NCBI GenBank assembly: GCA_027063305.1
Contig: JAMORY010000013.1
Span: 109,692 to 173,691, forward strand
Length of the DNA stretch: 64,000 nucleotides
Direction: 5' to 3'
Source: Sulfurovum sp.
GTDB taxonomy: Bacteria; Campylobacterota; Campylobacteria; Campylobacterales; Sulfurovaceae
The notes under the pieces were generated by a model. That model was not told where the DNA came from and searched no databases. It worked only from the letters and a program-made list of their open reading frames with translations. Shown here piece by piece: positions 9,393 to 18,550 of this stretch (the stretch's first letter is position 1; the number at the start of each line of letters is the position of its first letter). The translations under genes and the position numbers were made by a program.

Positions 9393-12009
9393 AAGGGGGA
9401 CTACTCTTCTTTCCTTTCGTTCCCGTAGGTACCAGATGGGCAGGTGCCGTGATGGTACGCTGAATGATCTGGATCGGCAGTGTCAGAATATCTTTTGCCA
9501 CACTTGTTGCGACCTTTGGTTTCGCTAACGTGCCGGTGATCTTCAATCCTACGGTCATACTGTTATCATCCCCTAGAAGAATATAGCCTAACAGCGGTAT
9601 GTTACCGACGATCTTACCCAATTCTCTTACCGTCTGTATCGCCAGATTGATATCGAGCTTTCCACTCTTGAGATCGACCGTACCCGTACCGACGATCGTT
9701 GCGGAATCTCCCTTTAGGTAGACCGAATCGAAAGTTATCTTCTTTTGCGTCATGGTGTACTCGATAACCCCCTCTTTGATCTTGAAACCCTTCCCCGAGA
9801 AGCCCGGCTTGTTAAGAGTCGCAAGTGCTGGAACAGTATTGATGAACGCAAGGGTGTTGTTGTAGGCTTTAAAATCACTCAAAACACCCCCTTCGATCAA
9901 GATACGTCCTTTCATCTTGTGTTCGGGATCCCCCTCTTTTCGTAAAGAGTAACGTCCTCCTTTCAAACCACGGAAGTTGATCAATGGTCTTAACATCTTA
10001 TCTTTGATACGCAACGCCTCTATCACAATATTCCTACCCTGTTTGGTGAACTTGACGATATCTCCGTCCAAACTCCCTATTGCCTTGATCGTACCATCAG
10101 GACGTATCTCGATATCGTAACTGTCCAGCAAGAGACGGTAAGGGCCGTAACGCAACTGGCTCTTCTTTCCTAAAATGATGAACTTGCGTTTGAGCCTGCC
10201 TTTCTTCGTGTATTTTGGCAGAGATCTGGAGAGCAGTACTTTCAGATCGATATTGATCCCATTGAGCTGCACCACACCTTTGGTCAGATCCAGACGCAAA
10301 CGATCACCGAAGGCATTGAGCTTCCATGCGCCTGTTGTCGTAAAGTAGCCTGAAACAGGGATCACGGCATAACAGGCATGCTGTTTCTCATAGAAGAAAC
10401 ATGTACTGCTTTGTACCTTCCCCGTATAGTGGAAGGTTCGCATATCCGTACTCTTGAGTGTCAGAACACCTCCGCTGATACCCAAGAAGTTATCCCGTAT
10501 ATAAGGTGCAATACGGCTTAGATCACCAGATCGTACGATCCATGTTCTCTTCTCCTTCGATAAGGAGATCGCAAGTGAAGGGAGGGTGATCTCCAACCCG
10601 TTGGCATAAGAGATCTTTACAGGAACTCTTTTTTTACGTATTTGCAAGATATCACCAAGCCTTAGGTCATTGGCATCTACTTCAAGTAAGATGCTCTTTT
10701 GTTTGACATCGACCTTCCCGAAGACCACTCCCTTAAGCCAACGCTCATCCACCACCACATCCGATAGCTTCACCTCCCCATCCTGATAAGAGAACGTACC
10801 CCGCTCGATCTTTAAAGGGAATTTCTCTATCTGTAGTGTTCCCGCACTCAAGTTCCCATCTACAAGAACACCGATCTTACGCTTACTACCATCAGGATTT
10901 CGCTTGAGCGGAATATCCAGATGGATATGCACACGGTCATCCTTACCATTGTGGTAGAGAGGAATATGCAGTTTATAGGCATGAAGGATCTTCTGTATCT
11001 CCTCATCCAGCGGACTTTGTACATAAAGATCAAGAAGAAGTACCGGCTCTCTCCCACCTGCGATATGCAGTATCTTTACACCACTTCCGTCAAGTTTACG
11101 GTCAAGATGGTGCGGATGGATCAATGAGAAATAGAGTCCCCCCTCCTTATAGACAAGGTCCATAGCCTCTGCCTCTACAGCCCTAACCCCCTCTTTGTAA
11201 CGGATCGTCACATCATCAAAGTGCACTTTTCCCTGTAGCAACATAGGATCGTACAATATATTCTCTCCGTCCAGTAGCATTGTACCTGTCAGATAGGAGA
11301 CTTTATAGCGCTTTGCCCGAACCTTGTCAGTGATCCAGACCGAAATGGCAGGGGGGAGCGAGATCCGAGACATCAACGGCTCGATCGTATTGAACGCTTC
11401 TGTATTAAGTGCATACAAGATCTTCTCTTTACGCTTTTGCACCCGAAAGTGCCCCTTGATACCGAACCCTTCAAAATCCCCTTCCGTTAAGAGTATACTC
11501 TTTTTCAGATCGTATGCCAGGCTACCGGACAGTGTGACCTCCTCTTTTTTGATATAAAGCAAAGAGACATCCGCGATCAACTTCTCACCCTCATGTTTGA
11601 TGTTCCCCGCGATCTCATAGATATCACTGGTAATATAAAGGACATCGTCGGCATAGAGGAACGTAACATGGTTGTTCTTGAAGTTGATACGGTCGAGCAT
11701 GATCATATCGAAGAAGTCCAGAAGGTACTTTATATCATCAAAGGTCTTATCGACACGTCCAAAGGAGGGTTTTGCCTTACTGCGCGGAAGAGTGACCTCC
11801 GTTGCCATCAGCGTCAGCTTTTTATCGAGTTTAATGTATAATCCCGCTATCTTATACTCACCAATATCCAATCGATCGATCGAGATACCGTGGATAAGCC
11901 AAAAAAAGAGTATGGAGAGAAGGACGGTAAGCAGAATGAAAAAATTGCGTACGATCAAATGGAGTACGTGGATCGCTTTGGCAGAGAACTTTGCCGTGGT
12001 CTTGATCAT
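9352..12009 (-). CDS. YhdP/AsmA-like giant envelope protein (DUF3971-type)
   Basis: An 885-residue protein with one N-terminal membrane helix (about residues 22-43, FFILLTVLLSILFFWLIHG) and a long beta-rich periplasmic part. The C-terminal third (ALATLNKPGFSGKGFKIKEG, the VGTGTVDLKSGKLDINLAIQ segment and LGYILLGDDNSMTVGLKITG) is the AsmA-like C-terminal region of the YhdP/TamB group. In Escherichia coli these proteins help move phospholipids to the outer membrane; an equivalent role here is inference. The tail is Ser/Pro/Lys-rich. Both ends are odd: its stop lies inside the convergent porin gene, and its start overlaps the divergent mltG start by about 74 bases. Confidence 0.8.
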   Translation of the reverse strand: MIKTTAKFSAKAIHVLHLIVRNFFILLTVLLSILFFWLIHGISIDRLDIGEYKIAGLYIKLDKKLTLMATEVTLPRSKAKPSFGRVDKTFDDIKYLLDFFDMIMLDRINFKNNHVTFLYADDVLYITSDIYEIAGNIKHEGEKLIADVSLLYIKKEEVTLSGSLAYDLKKSILLTEGDFEGFGIKGHFRVQKRKEKILYALNTEAFNTIEPLMSRISLPPAISVWITDKVRAKRYKVSYLTGTMLLDGENILYDPMLLQGKVHFDDVTIRYKEGVRAVEAEAMDLVYKEGGLYFSLIHPHHLDRKLDGSGVKILHIAGGREPVLLLDLYVQSPLDEEIQKILHAYKLHIPLYHNGKDDRVHIHLDIPLKRNPDGSKRKIGVLVDGNLSAGTLQIEKFPLKIERGTFSYQDGEVKLSDVVVDERWLKGVVFGKVDVKQKSILLEVDANDLRLGDILQIRKKRVPVKISYANGLEITLPSLAISLSKEKRTWIVRSGDLSRIAPYIRDNFLGISGGVLTLKSTDMRTFHYTGKVQSSTCFFYEKQHACYAVIPVSGYFTTTGAWKLNAFGDRLRLDLTKGVVQLNGINIDLKVLLSRSLPKYTKKGRLKRKFIILGKKSQLRYGPYRLLLDSYDIEIRPDGTIKAIGSLDGDIVKFTKQGRNIVIEALRIKDKMLRPLINFRGLKGGRYSLRKEGDPEHKMKGRILIEGGVLSDFKAYNNTLAFINTVPALATLNKPGFSGKGFKIKEGVIEYTMTQKKITFDSVYLKGDSATIVGTGTVDLKSGKLDINLAIQTVRELGKIVGNIPLLGYILLGDDNSMTVGLKITGTLAKPKVATSVAKDILTLPIQIIQRTITAPAHLVPTGTKGKKSSPPSKNVPQDEVQKGQ

Positions 12010-12895
12010 TTCACTCGCCTTTTATATTACCCTACCCGTCAAGACAAAACAGACTGTTTATGTGCCTGAGGGCTCTATCGGAGGTATTATATCACAGCTG
12101 GCTAAAAAAGGGTATGACCTCTCTGTGATCGATGTCTACCTCATGCGGCTGATCGGACAGCCTCAGCACGGGTGGATATTCATCGGGAAGAAAGAGATGA
12201 ACCGTATCGACTTCCTACATAAGCTTACCAGTGCCAAATCGGCGATACATAAGATCACATTGATACCAGGTGAGACTCTGGAGATATTCTTTGATACCCT
12301 GGCAAAGAAGTACGGGCTTGATAAAGAGAAACTTTTTCAATATTATCGAACCTACAGCAAATATCCTGAGGCGGGGATCTATGCCGACACCTACTTCGTT
12401 CCTGCAGGGATCAAGGAGAAGCATCTGATCGCCTTTTTGGTCAAAGAGTCCGAAAAGCGTTATCGGAAACTTGCAAAAGAGACTTTGGGATCGTACGATA
12501 AAGAGAGTTGGCAACGCATCCTTACCATTGCATCCATTGTCCAAAAAGAGGCGGCGAACAACCGTGAGATGCCCATTGTCGCATCGGTCGTCTATAACCG
12601 GCTAAAAAAGAAGATGCGTCTTCAGATGGACGGTACGCTCAACTACGGAAAGTACTCTCACATCAAGGTCACACCACAACGTATTAAAGATGACAACACT
12701 ACCTTCAACACCTACAAGTTCAAAGGGCTTCCCCCTTCACCCATCGGATCGGTCTCACTTACAGCCATTCGTGCCGCTCTCAAACCTGCAAAGACCGACT
12801 ACCTCTACTTTATGAAGGGAAGATCAGGAACGCACGATTTCAGTAAAAGCTTCAAAGCCCATCGAAAGAACATTCAAAAAGCAAAAGAGAAGTAA
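11936..12895 (+). CDS. mltG: Endolytic murein transglycosylase MltG (YceG family)
   Basis: A 319-residue protein that cleaves nascent peptidoglycan strands at the inner membrane. A short cytoplasmic N-terminus and one membrane helix (about residues 12-34) precede a LysM-like region (TVYVPEGSIGGIISQL) and the YceG domain with ASIVQKEAANN (catalytic Glu), VASVVYNRL and MDGTLNYG. The frame is open back to 11672 inside the opposite YhdP-like gene; I choose ATG 11936 because it gives a normal anchor and has an AAGGAC site at 11920-11925. ATG 11912 is also possible. Any reasonable start overlaps the divergent neighbour's coding start at 12009. Confidence 0.88.
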   Translation: MKKLRTIKWSTWIALAENFAVVLIISLAFYITLPVKTKQTVYVPEGSIGGIISQLAKKGYDLSVIDVYLMRLIGQPQHGWIFIGKKEMNRIDFLHKLTSAKSAIHKITLIPGETLEIFFDTLAKKYGLDKEKLFQYYRTYSKYPEAGIYADTYFVPAGIKEKHLIAFLVKESEKRYRKLAKETLGSYDKESWQRILTIASIVQKEAANNREMPIVASVVYNRLKKKMRLQMDGTLNYGKYSHIKVTPQRIKDDNTTFNTYKFKGLPPSPIGSVSLTAIRAALKPAKTDYLYFMKGRSGTHDFSKSFKAHRKNIQKAKEK

Positions 12896-12917
12896 TATGG
12901 GACTCCAGTCCCGTTAT
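12893..12917. repeat. GGGACT hairpin between convergent genes
   Basis: GGGACT (12899-12904), CC, AGTCCC (12907-12912), with partly complementary flanks (AATAT / GTTATT). It starts at the mltG stop codon and faces the decayed kinase gene. A related hairpin, CAGGGACT-AA-AGTCCCTG, lies at 54831-54848, so this is a recurring intergenic element. Confidence 0.55.
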
Positions 12918-12944
12918 TGCGTATGAAAGGGATAATATGGTTCC

Positions 12945-13842
12945 CTAAAAGAAGATCAGCTGTACCAAATTCAGTACGAACATCGTAATGAAGCCGATCT
13001 TATAGACCATCAGCTCATGCCTCTAGATAAAGGATGACGTCTTATCGAAATAGGGACGTACCTTTTGCGGATTGTCAAGCTCAAAGAGCATCTCCGAATA
13101 GTTGTGGTAACGCTTATCGGTATCACTCTCAACCGCTCGCAATATCACACTCTCCAGCCATTCAGGGATCTTCGGGTTGAGCTTACCGGGATGCTTGGGC
13201 GGCTTGTCAAAACTGGGATTCTGGAAAGGCTCTATCTCACCGAAAGGGAACTTACCCGGCAATGCTTCATAGAGTGTCACGCCTATCGCATAGATCTCTG
13301 TTTGTTCCGTTACCGGTGCCTGTTTAAAACGCTCCGGTGCAAGGTATGATGGCGTGCCTGCACGGGTCACTTCGGAGTAGACTTCAGTGATCGAACCGAA
13401 ATCGACCATTTTAAATACGGTCTTCTCCTTACGCTTGGTTACAATGATATTCTCAGGCTTGATATCACCATGCACCAGATTCTACTTAATGAGATACTGT
13501 GACATCTTCAACAAGAAGCGTGCCAACTCAATATCCAGATCGACCGAAAGCGGCTTTTGGCAATGAACTCCTTAAGCGGTGTCCCCTCAACATAACTCAT
13601 AATGTAGTAACGGTGTGTACGCTTTTTAGGAATGACCGCTTTTGGGAAAAAAACCGGCTTTAAGCCGCTTTGCCATCCAAACCTCTTTAACGAAAAGATC
13701 GAGTATCACCTCATCCTCGGCAGCTTCATAAGGGGTGAACTTCATGACATACTGCACCCCTTTGCAAGAGTAAAACCTGACGTTTCTATATTCTGTTTAC
13801 GGATATGACCCAAAGGGTTCTTATAGCTTTTGAAATCATATG
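12945..13842 (-). pseudogene. Decayed Ser/Thr protein kinase (NarK-associated kinase type)
   Basis: Remnant of a Hanks-type kinase. The best-preserved block (13023-13475) has the catalytic loop HGDIKPEN, the DFG motif (MVDFGSITE), and GTPSYLAPERFK with YAIGVTLYEALPGKFPFGE. Reading upstream on the minus strand, further kinase sequence continues only after repairs: an in-frame TAG at 13482-13484 (YLIK*NLVHGD), a one-base loss in a short A-run near 13555, a one-base gain in a 7-base T-run near 13650, and another shift near 13770. Downstream of the TAG at 13023-13025 the same frame goes on with RHELMVYKIGFITMF, a C-terminal membrane helix, to 12945. The N-terminal half (a phosphatase domain in the family I have in mind) is gone. 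Kinases of this shape often neighbour nitrate transporters, and a wrecked narK lies at 21.7 kb. Confidence 0.85.
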
Positions 13843-13931
13843 ATTATGTCAGTAAATTAAGTCGAACCATAGTCATTTATGCTTAAAATATATACAATTA
13901 ATCTTGAAGAGCATAGGGGGGAAATAGAGGG

Positions 13932-15170
13932 ATGCATCATTCAGATATCAAGGCCATCTCCGGCATACGTAAACTCGATACGACACAAATGATGGAGAAT
14001 TATCGTTTTACCGATAAGGATGCGGAGGTACTTACCACACTTCAACCGCTAATGCGCACATCGCTTCAACCGCTTTTAGAAGGGTTTTACGATTTTATCT
14101 TCTCTTTTGAACATGCGAAGATCTTTCTTAACAGTCCGCAGATCCTACAGAAACATCGCGCCGGTATCAGTGCATGGTTTCTCGATCTTTTTAACGGTAC
14201 ATACGATGATGCCTATTTTCATAAACTTATCACTATCAGTGAAACCCATGTCAAAATAGGACTCCCACCGCACTATGTCAATACCGCATTCAGTTATGTT
14301 CGCCAATTTCTCGACGGACTACTTCTTGAACACGGCTATGAGCAGGCTCTCTCCTCCGTACACAAGATCATCGATATCAATCTGGATATTCTCAGTCTCT
14401 CCTACCAAGAGGAGGAGCAACAACAACTTATCAATACGGTGGTATTCCTCAAACGTGTTTCGGTCGAAGAGAGCATCATACCCTTTGTGCAGCCCATTAT
14501 CGATACGCAAACCGAACAGATCATGAAGTTTGAGTGCCTGATGCGTCTGGAAGATCCGCTTACAAAAGAGTGCTACTCCATTTTCCCTGTACTTCAGACG
14601 GCAAAGAGCATTAAACTGTATGAACAATTTGCCAGACTGATGATACAACGTTCACTTGATATTTTCCGTACCCTTCCTTGGTCATTTAGTCTTAACCTTG
14701 GATATGATGATATCTCCGATCAGGCATTTGTTACTTTCTTAAAAGAGAAAATAGAAACGTTTCCTCACCCCGAACGTATTATGTTCGAAATTCTAGAGAG
14801 TGACTTCATCGATGACTTTACTATTGTCGAATCGTTTGTAGCGATGGTACGCCAATACGGCTGTCAGATTGCTATTGATGATTTCGGTGCAGGTTATTCC
14901 AATATGAAAAACGTGGTTAAACTCAAACCCGAATGTATTAAGATCGACGGTTCGCTCATTCGTGAAATCAACACTTCCGAAACTTCGCTTACCGTTGTTA
15001 AAAGTGTTATCGATATGGCAAAAGAGCTTAAAGCACGTACCATTGCTGAGCATATTCACAATGAAGAGGTATTCAATGTGATACGCTCTTTAGGGGCGGA
15101 CTGTATGCAAGGATACTATACTGGACGACCGTTCAATGCATACAAACTGCTTGAACCACTATGCAAATGA
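13932..15170 (+). CDS. Globin-coupled sensor linked to an EAL phosphodiesterase domain
   Basis: A 412-residue soluble protein. Residues about 10-165 look like a globin-coupled sensor: the segment ETHVKIGLPPHYV carries the proximal haem His found in such sensors. Residues about 175-410 form an EAL domain without GGDEF. Catalytic positions are present: FECLMR replaces the EAL tripeptide but keeps its Glu, then SLNL (Asn), FEILES (Glu), IDDFGAGYSN (Asp-Asp), IKIDGSLI (Lys), AEHIHNEE (Glu) and MQGYY (Gln). It should hydrolyse cyclic-di-GMP under oxygen or redox control; activity is inference. It ends 2 bases before the convergent vWA gene. The short gap before it shows TATACAAT near 13892. Confidence 0.85.
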   Translation: MHHSDIKAISGIRKLDTTQMMENYRFTDKDAEVLTTLQPLMRTSLQPLLEGFYDFIFSFEHAKIFLNSPQILQKHRAGISAWFLDLFNGTYDDAYFHKLITISETHVKIGLPPHYVNTAFSYVRQFLDGLLLEHGYEQALSSVHKIIDINLDILSLSYQEEEQQQLINTVVFLKRVSVEESIIPFVQPIIDTQTEQIMKFECLMRLEDPLTKECYSIFPVLQTAKSIKLYEQFARLMIQRSLDIFRTLPWSFSLNLGYDDISDQAFVTFLKEKIETFPHPERIMFEILESDFIDDFTIVESFVAMVRQYGCQIAIDDFGAGYSNMKNVVKLKPECIKIDGSLIREINTSETSLTVVKSVIDMAKELKARTIAEHIHNEEVFNVIRSLGADCMQGYYTGRPFNAYKLLEPLCK

Positions 15171-15172
15171 GC

Positions 15173-16930
15173 CTAACGGAAACGGGGTAGATGCTGCCGG
15201 TCATCAACCTTTTCCCAATCCACTACCTCTTGAGAGGTCAGGATCTTCAGTACTTTACGCTCTTGATCCAAAGAGGGATCCTTTAGTATCTTCATCTCCT
15301 TTGAAAAGAGCGTTTCAAAACGATTAAATATCTTCTGATACGCTTTTGAGACCCGTAAAGGACATGATCTTCTCTCCCATTGACTCAAGTATGGAAAGTA
15401 AGGATGCTTTGGAGGGTAGATCAGCACATCGTTCATGGTTACAACCTCACGTTCATACGGTATAGAGATATGATCGTCACATGTAGCACGCATATCGATG
15501 ATCCAATTCTTCATCAATGTCACATACTGGCTAAGTAGGATCGCTTTACGGATTCCTGCTGTCTCATAACCAACCTTTTGGCGAAAATTCACTGTAGCAA
15601 CATGCCGATGCTCCTTACCACTTCCGTCACGGTAGCGTACACTCAAGTTAATCTTATCTGCATGACCTATTCGCTTTAAACGTAGCAGTATCACACCACC
15701 TTTCACCCGATCCTCTTCCGATGCACTGGGGAAAAGCGTATCGATCTCTAAAATATCCCCTGTCATCAGATCAGCTTTGGGTGCACCGTAGACCGCATCG
15801 ATCGTAAAACCTTTTGAAGCGACATTCAACACCAGATCATATACTAGCGGAGTAACCATATAGTCGAACTCTTTATCCACTCTCTGACGAAAATCTTGAG
15901 AAGAGTGTACGGAATAGTAGTTCGCACCTCTGGTCTTACTGACATATTCAACCAGTTCTGGGTTAAAGTCAACCCCTACTCCGATAAATGTCGTATGAAT
16001 CTGTGATTTTGCCGCCTTTTTTGCCAATCCAAAAAGCCCCTCTTTACGTAATTCCCCCAAATTCGGCATCGCATCGGTAATAAAAACAATACGATTCTCA
16101 TACCCCTCTTTCTTTACACGCTTAAAGTAATCCAGTGCCGCTTGATAACCGGCACTCCAATTGGTACCTCCTTTAGGTTTCAGTGCCAAAATATGTCTTT
16201 TGATCGCTTTCATATCGGTTTTTGCCACTTCTCTAAGTGGCTTCACCGTATAGGCTTGATTGTCAAAAAGCACCATTCCCAAACGGTCATACTCCGCCAA
16301 GTGATCCACCATCGCAGCAACCGAAGCATTAGCAATCTCCATTTTACTCTCTACCTTACGCTCTCTTTTTGCAGAGGCATCGTCATAGTAGTAACGGTCG
16401 AACGACTGTGCCATCGATCCTGAAATATCCATCACAATAACAAGATTTAATTTGGGGCGTTTGAAATCGGTGGCATTAAGTCCTGAGTTCAAACCGACAC
16501 TTAAGTAATAACGCTTTTCTCCAGTAAGCTGGTCTTGAGTAAGAGCTTGCGCATATGAGGGACAGAAGAGATCATAACAAGCACCATGCATTGCCGTATC
16601 GAAATAATGCTGATAGAATACCCCTTCATAGGTGATCGCATCATATTTCGGCAAATAGCCATGTTCGATATTGCTAATGAAGTTACCGCTGTCTTTCGCA
16701 CCTCCTACCGCCAAACCGATCTTCTTCATCGGTATTGGTGCGGCAACAGACATTGCCATTGAGACCATATTTCCATTTCGTTTTTTACTTAGATGTTGCG
16801 AAGAATTTTTTTGCGGCATTGTCACATTCTCATCCCAATCATCAACCTTTTGGTAGGTTTGGGCAAAAAGGCTATAAGATAAAAACAGCAGTATCAAACC
16901 GTACCGCACAATATATTTCATATTCGGCAT
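15173..16930 (-). CDS. Exported von Willebrand factor A domain protein
   Basis: A 585-residue protein with a signal peptide (KYIVRYGLILLFLSYSLFAQ). The vWA domain begins near residue 165 with LVIVMDISGSM (DxSxS), followed by KGGTNWSAG (Thr) and ITDAMPNLG (Asp), so the MIDAS metal site is intact and it may bind a protein ligand in the periplasm. The family is often described as YfbK-like; function unknown. The start is ATG 16930: an AAAGGAG site lies just upstream, so the longer frame from 16966 is unlikely. It stands alone, with convergent neighbour EAL gene and divergent MASE1-GGDEF gene. Confidence 0.8.
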   Translation of the reverse strand: MPNMKYIVRYGLILLFLSYSLFAQTYQKVDDWDENVTMPQKNSSQHLSKKRNGNMVSMAMSVAAPIPMKKIGLAVGGAKDSGNFISNIEHGYLPKYDAITYEGVFYQHYFDTAMHGACYDLFCPSYAQALTQDQLTGEKRYYLSVGLNSGLNATDFKRPKLNLVIVMDISGSMAQSFDRYYYDDASAKRERKVESKMEIANASVAAMVDHLAEYDRLGMVLFDNQAYTVKPLREVAKTDMKAIKRHILALKPKGGTNWSAGYQAALDYFKRVKKEGYENRIVFITDAMPNLGELRKEGLFGLAKKAAKSQIHTTFIGVGVDFNPELVEYVSKTRGANYYSVHSSQDFRQRVDKEFDYMVTPLVYDLVLNVASKGFTIDAVYGAPKADLMTGDILEIDTLFPSASEEDRVKGGVILLRLKRIGHADKINLSVRYRDGSGKEHRHVATVNFRQKVGYETAGIRKAILLSQYVTLMKNWIIDMRATCDDHISIPYEREVVTMNDVLIYPPKHPYFPYLSQWERRSCPLRVSKAYQKIFNRFETLFSKEMKILKDPSLDQERKVLKILTSQEVVDWEKVDDRQHLPRFR

Positions 16931-17155
16931 CTTTTCTCCTTTGACTTTACTTACTAGATCATACAATAAAATTGTGTAAAAAAGATGTAAGACTCAAGTG
17001 ATACTTTTGGTAATCTCTATCTTTATTTTGATACAAAAATCTCAAAAATATCATTTTTTGTGATGATTTAACGATAAATTAACACTATAATCAAACACAC
17101 ATTAAATTGAATACCCCATATTTTAAATCAATTCAATACAGACGGAAAACGGACG
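16931..17155. promoter_or_regulatory. Divergent promoter region between vWA and MASE1-GGDEF genes
   Basis: About 225 bases, AT-rich, no gene. Plus strand: TATAAT at 17086-17091 upstream of ATG 17156. A small dyad ACAAT-AAA-ATTGT lies near 16963-16975 on the vWA side. Confidence 0.5.
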
Positions 17156-18550
17156 ATGAGATCACCAAAAGAGATATTAAACATGTCACTATCGACACTG
17201 TTGATGGCACTGCTTTACTATGTCAGTGGTCTTATAAGCCTTTCCGTATTTAATGAAAACACCCTCATTACCTTATCAGCCTTCTTTCCTGAAGGGTTCG
17301 CCCTTGCTGCCGTTCTCCTCTTTGGGAAACGAATGCTTGCCGGTATTTTTTTAGGGCAATTTATTTTAGCGCTCAGTCTCGGTTTCTCATTTTCTGTCGG
17401 TTTGGAGATCGGTCTTTCAAATACCCTTGAAGCCTATATCGCCTATACTCTTTTCAATCGCTTCAAACTTCATACATCACTTGCCAATCTCAAAGACGTA
17501 TTTGGGCTTTTGGCAATGATCATTCTACTGCTTCAACCCTTCAGTGCGATCCTTGGAAATACTATCCTCTACTTTAACGGTATTCTTCAACCCGAAGCAT
17601 TTACTCATAGTCTTTTCTATTGGTGGATCGGTAATGTTTTAGGACAGATCCTACTTACACCAATGCTCTTGATCCTCTACCATGAGCGCCACAACCTGAA
17701 CATTAAAGAGATCATATTAGTTATTACTGTAACTCTACTGGTCAACTATATCGTACAGATCACCTTCGAGATCAAAAATGTCTCACTACTACTGATTATT
17801 ACCCTGCCTATGACCATCTACCTCTCAACAAGAAACCTGCTCTATGCATCGATTTCATCGGTAGTACTTGCCTCTATTTCTCTTTACTTCGCACACCATG
17901 GTATTGGTACTTTCACCCATACCGAATCGATGGTCGACAACCTACTTGACCTTAACTATTTCATGTTCAGTCATATTTTACTTGTACTCTTAGTCGGTGT
18001 TCTTTTCCAAGAGAAAGAGGTAGCAATCCAAAGCCTAAAAAACATGGCGCACTACGACTACCTTACCGGTCTGCCAAACCGTCATATCCTACGCGAAGAG
18101 ATACACCATAGCGTTGCAATGGCAGAAGAGCATGGCGATGTTGCCGCTATCTGTTTTGTCGATCTCGACAACTTCAAACCGATCAATGACCAATATGGTC
18201 ATGCAGCAGGGGATGCCACACTTCAAGAGGTAACACAACGCCTCAAACGCTTTGTCAGTGCAAAAGATTCTCTCTTGCGTATCGGAGGTGATGAGTTCTT
18301 GATCATTTTAAACCGTATAGAGAGCAAAGAGGCAGTCGACCGATCCCTTCGCAATTTGGTAGAGGCGATGCAGGAGCCTATTACTTACGGTTCGGTATCC
18401 TTGAAGATCTCATTTAGTATCGGAGTCTCATTCTGCCCTGAAGACGGTAATACGGTCAAATCATTGATGGAGAAAGCCGATAAAGCGATGTATTGTGCGA
18501 AGAAACGAGGTAAGAACCAGATCTGCTACGCCTACGAGCTTGGACATTAA
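17156..18550 (+). CDS. MASE1-GGDEF diguanylate cyclase
   Basis: A 464-residue membrane protein. Residues 1 to about 285 contain roughly eight hydrophobic helices in the MASE1 sensor pattern (FFPEGFALAAVLLFGKR, YWWIGNVLGQILLTP). Residues about 295-460 are a GGDEF domain with DYLTGLPNRH, FVDLDNFKPINDQYGH and RIGGDEFLII, so cyclic-di-GMP synthesis is expected. The inhibitory RxxD site normally just before the GGDEF motif reads SAKD, so product feedback may be absent. Its stop overlaps by 4 bases the stop of the convergent FIST-PAS-GGDEF-EAL gene. The signal sensed by MASE1 is unknown. Confidence 0.9.
   Translation: MRSPKEILNMSLSTLLMALLYYVSGLISLSVFNENTLITLSAFFPEGFALAAVLLFGKRMLAGIFLGQFILALSLGFSFSVGLEIGLSNTLEAYIAYTLFNRFKLHTSLANLKDVFGLLAMIILLLQPFSAILGNTILYFNGILQPEAFTHSLFYWWIGNVLGQILLTPMLLILYHERHNLNIKEIILVITVTLLVNYIVQITFEIKNVSLLLIITLPMTIYLSTRNLLYASISSVVLASISLYFAHHGIGTFTHTESMVDNLLDLNYFMFSHILLVLLVGVLFQEKEVAIQSLKNMAHYDYLTGLPNRHILREEIHHSVAMAEEHGDVAAICFVDLDNFKPINDQYGHAAGDATLQEVTQRLKRFVSAKDSLLRIGGDEFLIILNRIESKEAVDRSLRNLVEAMQEPITYGSVSLKISFSIGVSFCPEDGNTVKSLMEKADKAMYCAKKRGKNQICYAYELGH

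Noticed and set aside
11672..11935. Upstream extension of mltG to 11672
   Set aside because: It would add about 88 residues coded opposite the YhdP-like gene, with no family match, before the normal membrane anchor.
15173..16930. vWA protein as part of the SWIM/giant-protein system
   Set aside because: It is about 35 kb away, has a signal peptide, and stands alone; no link is visible.
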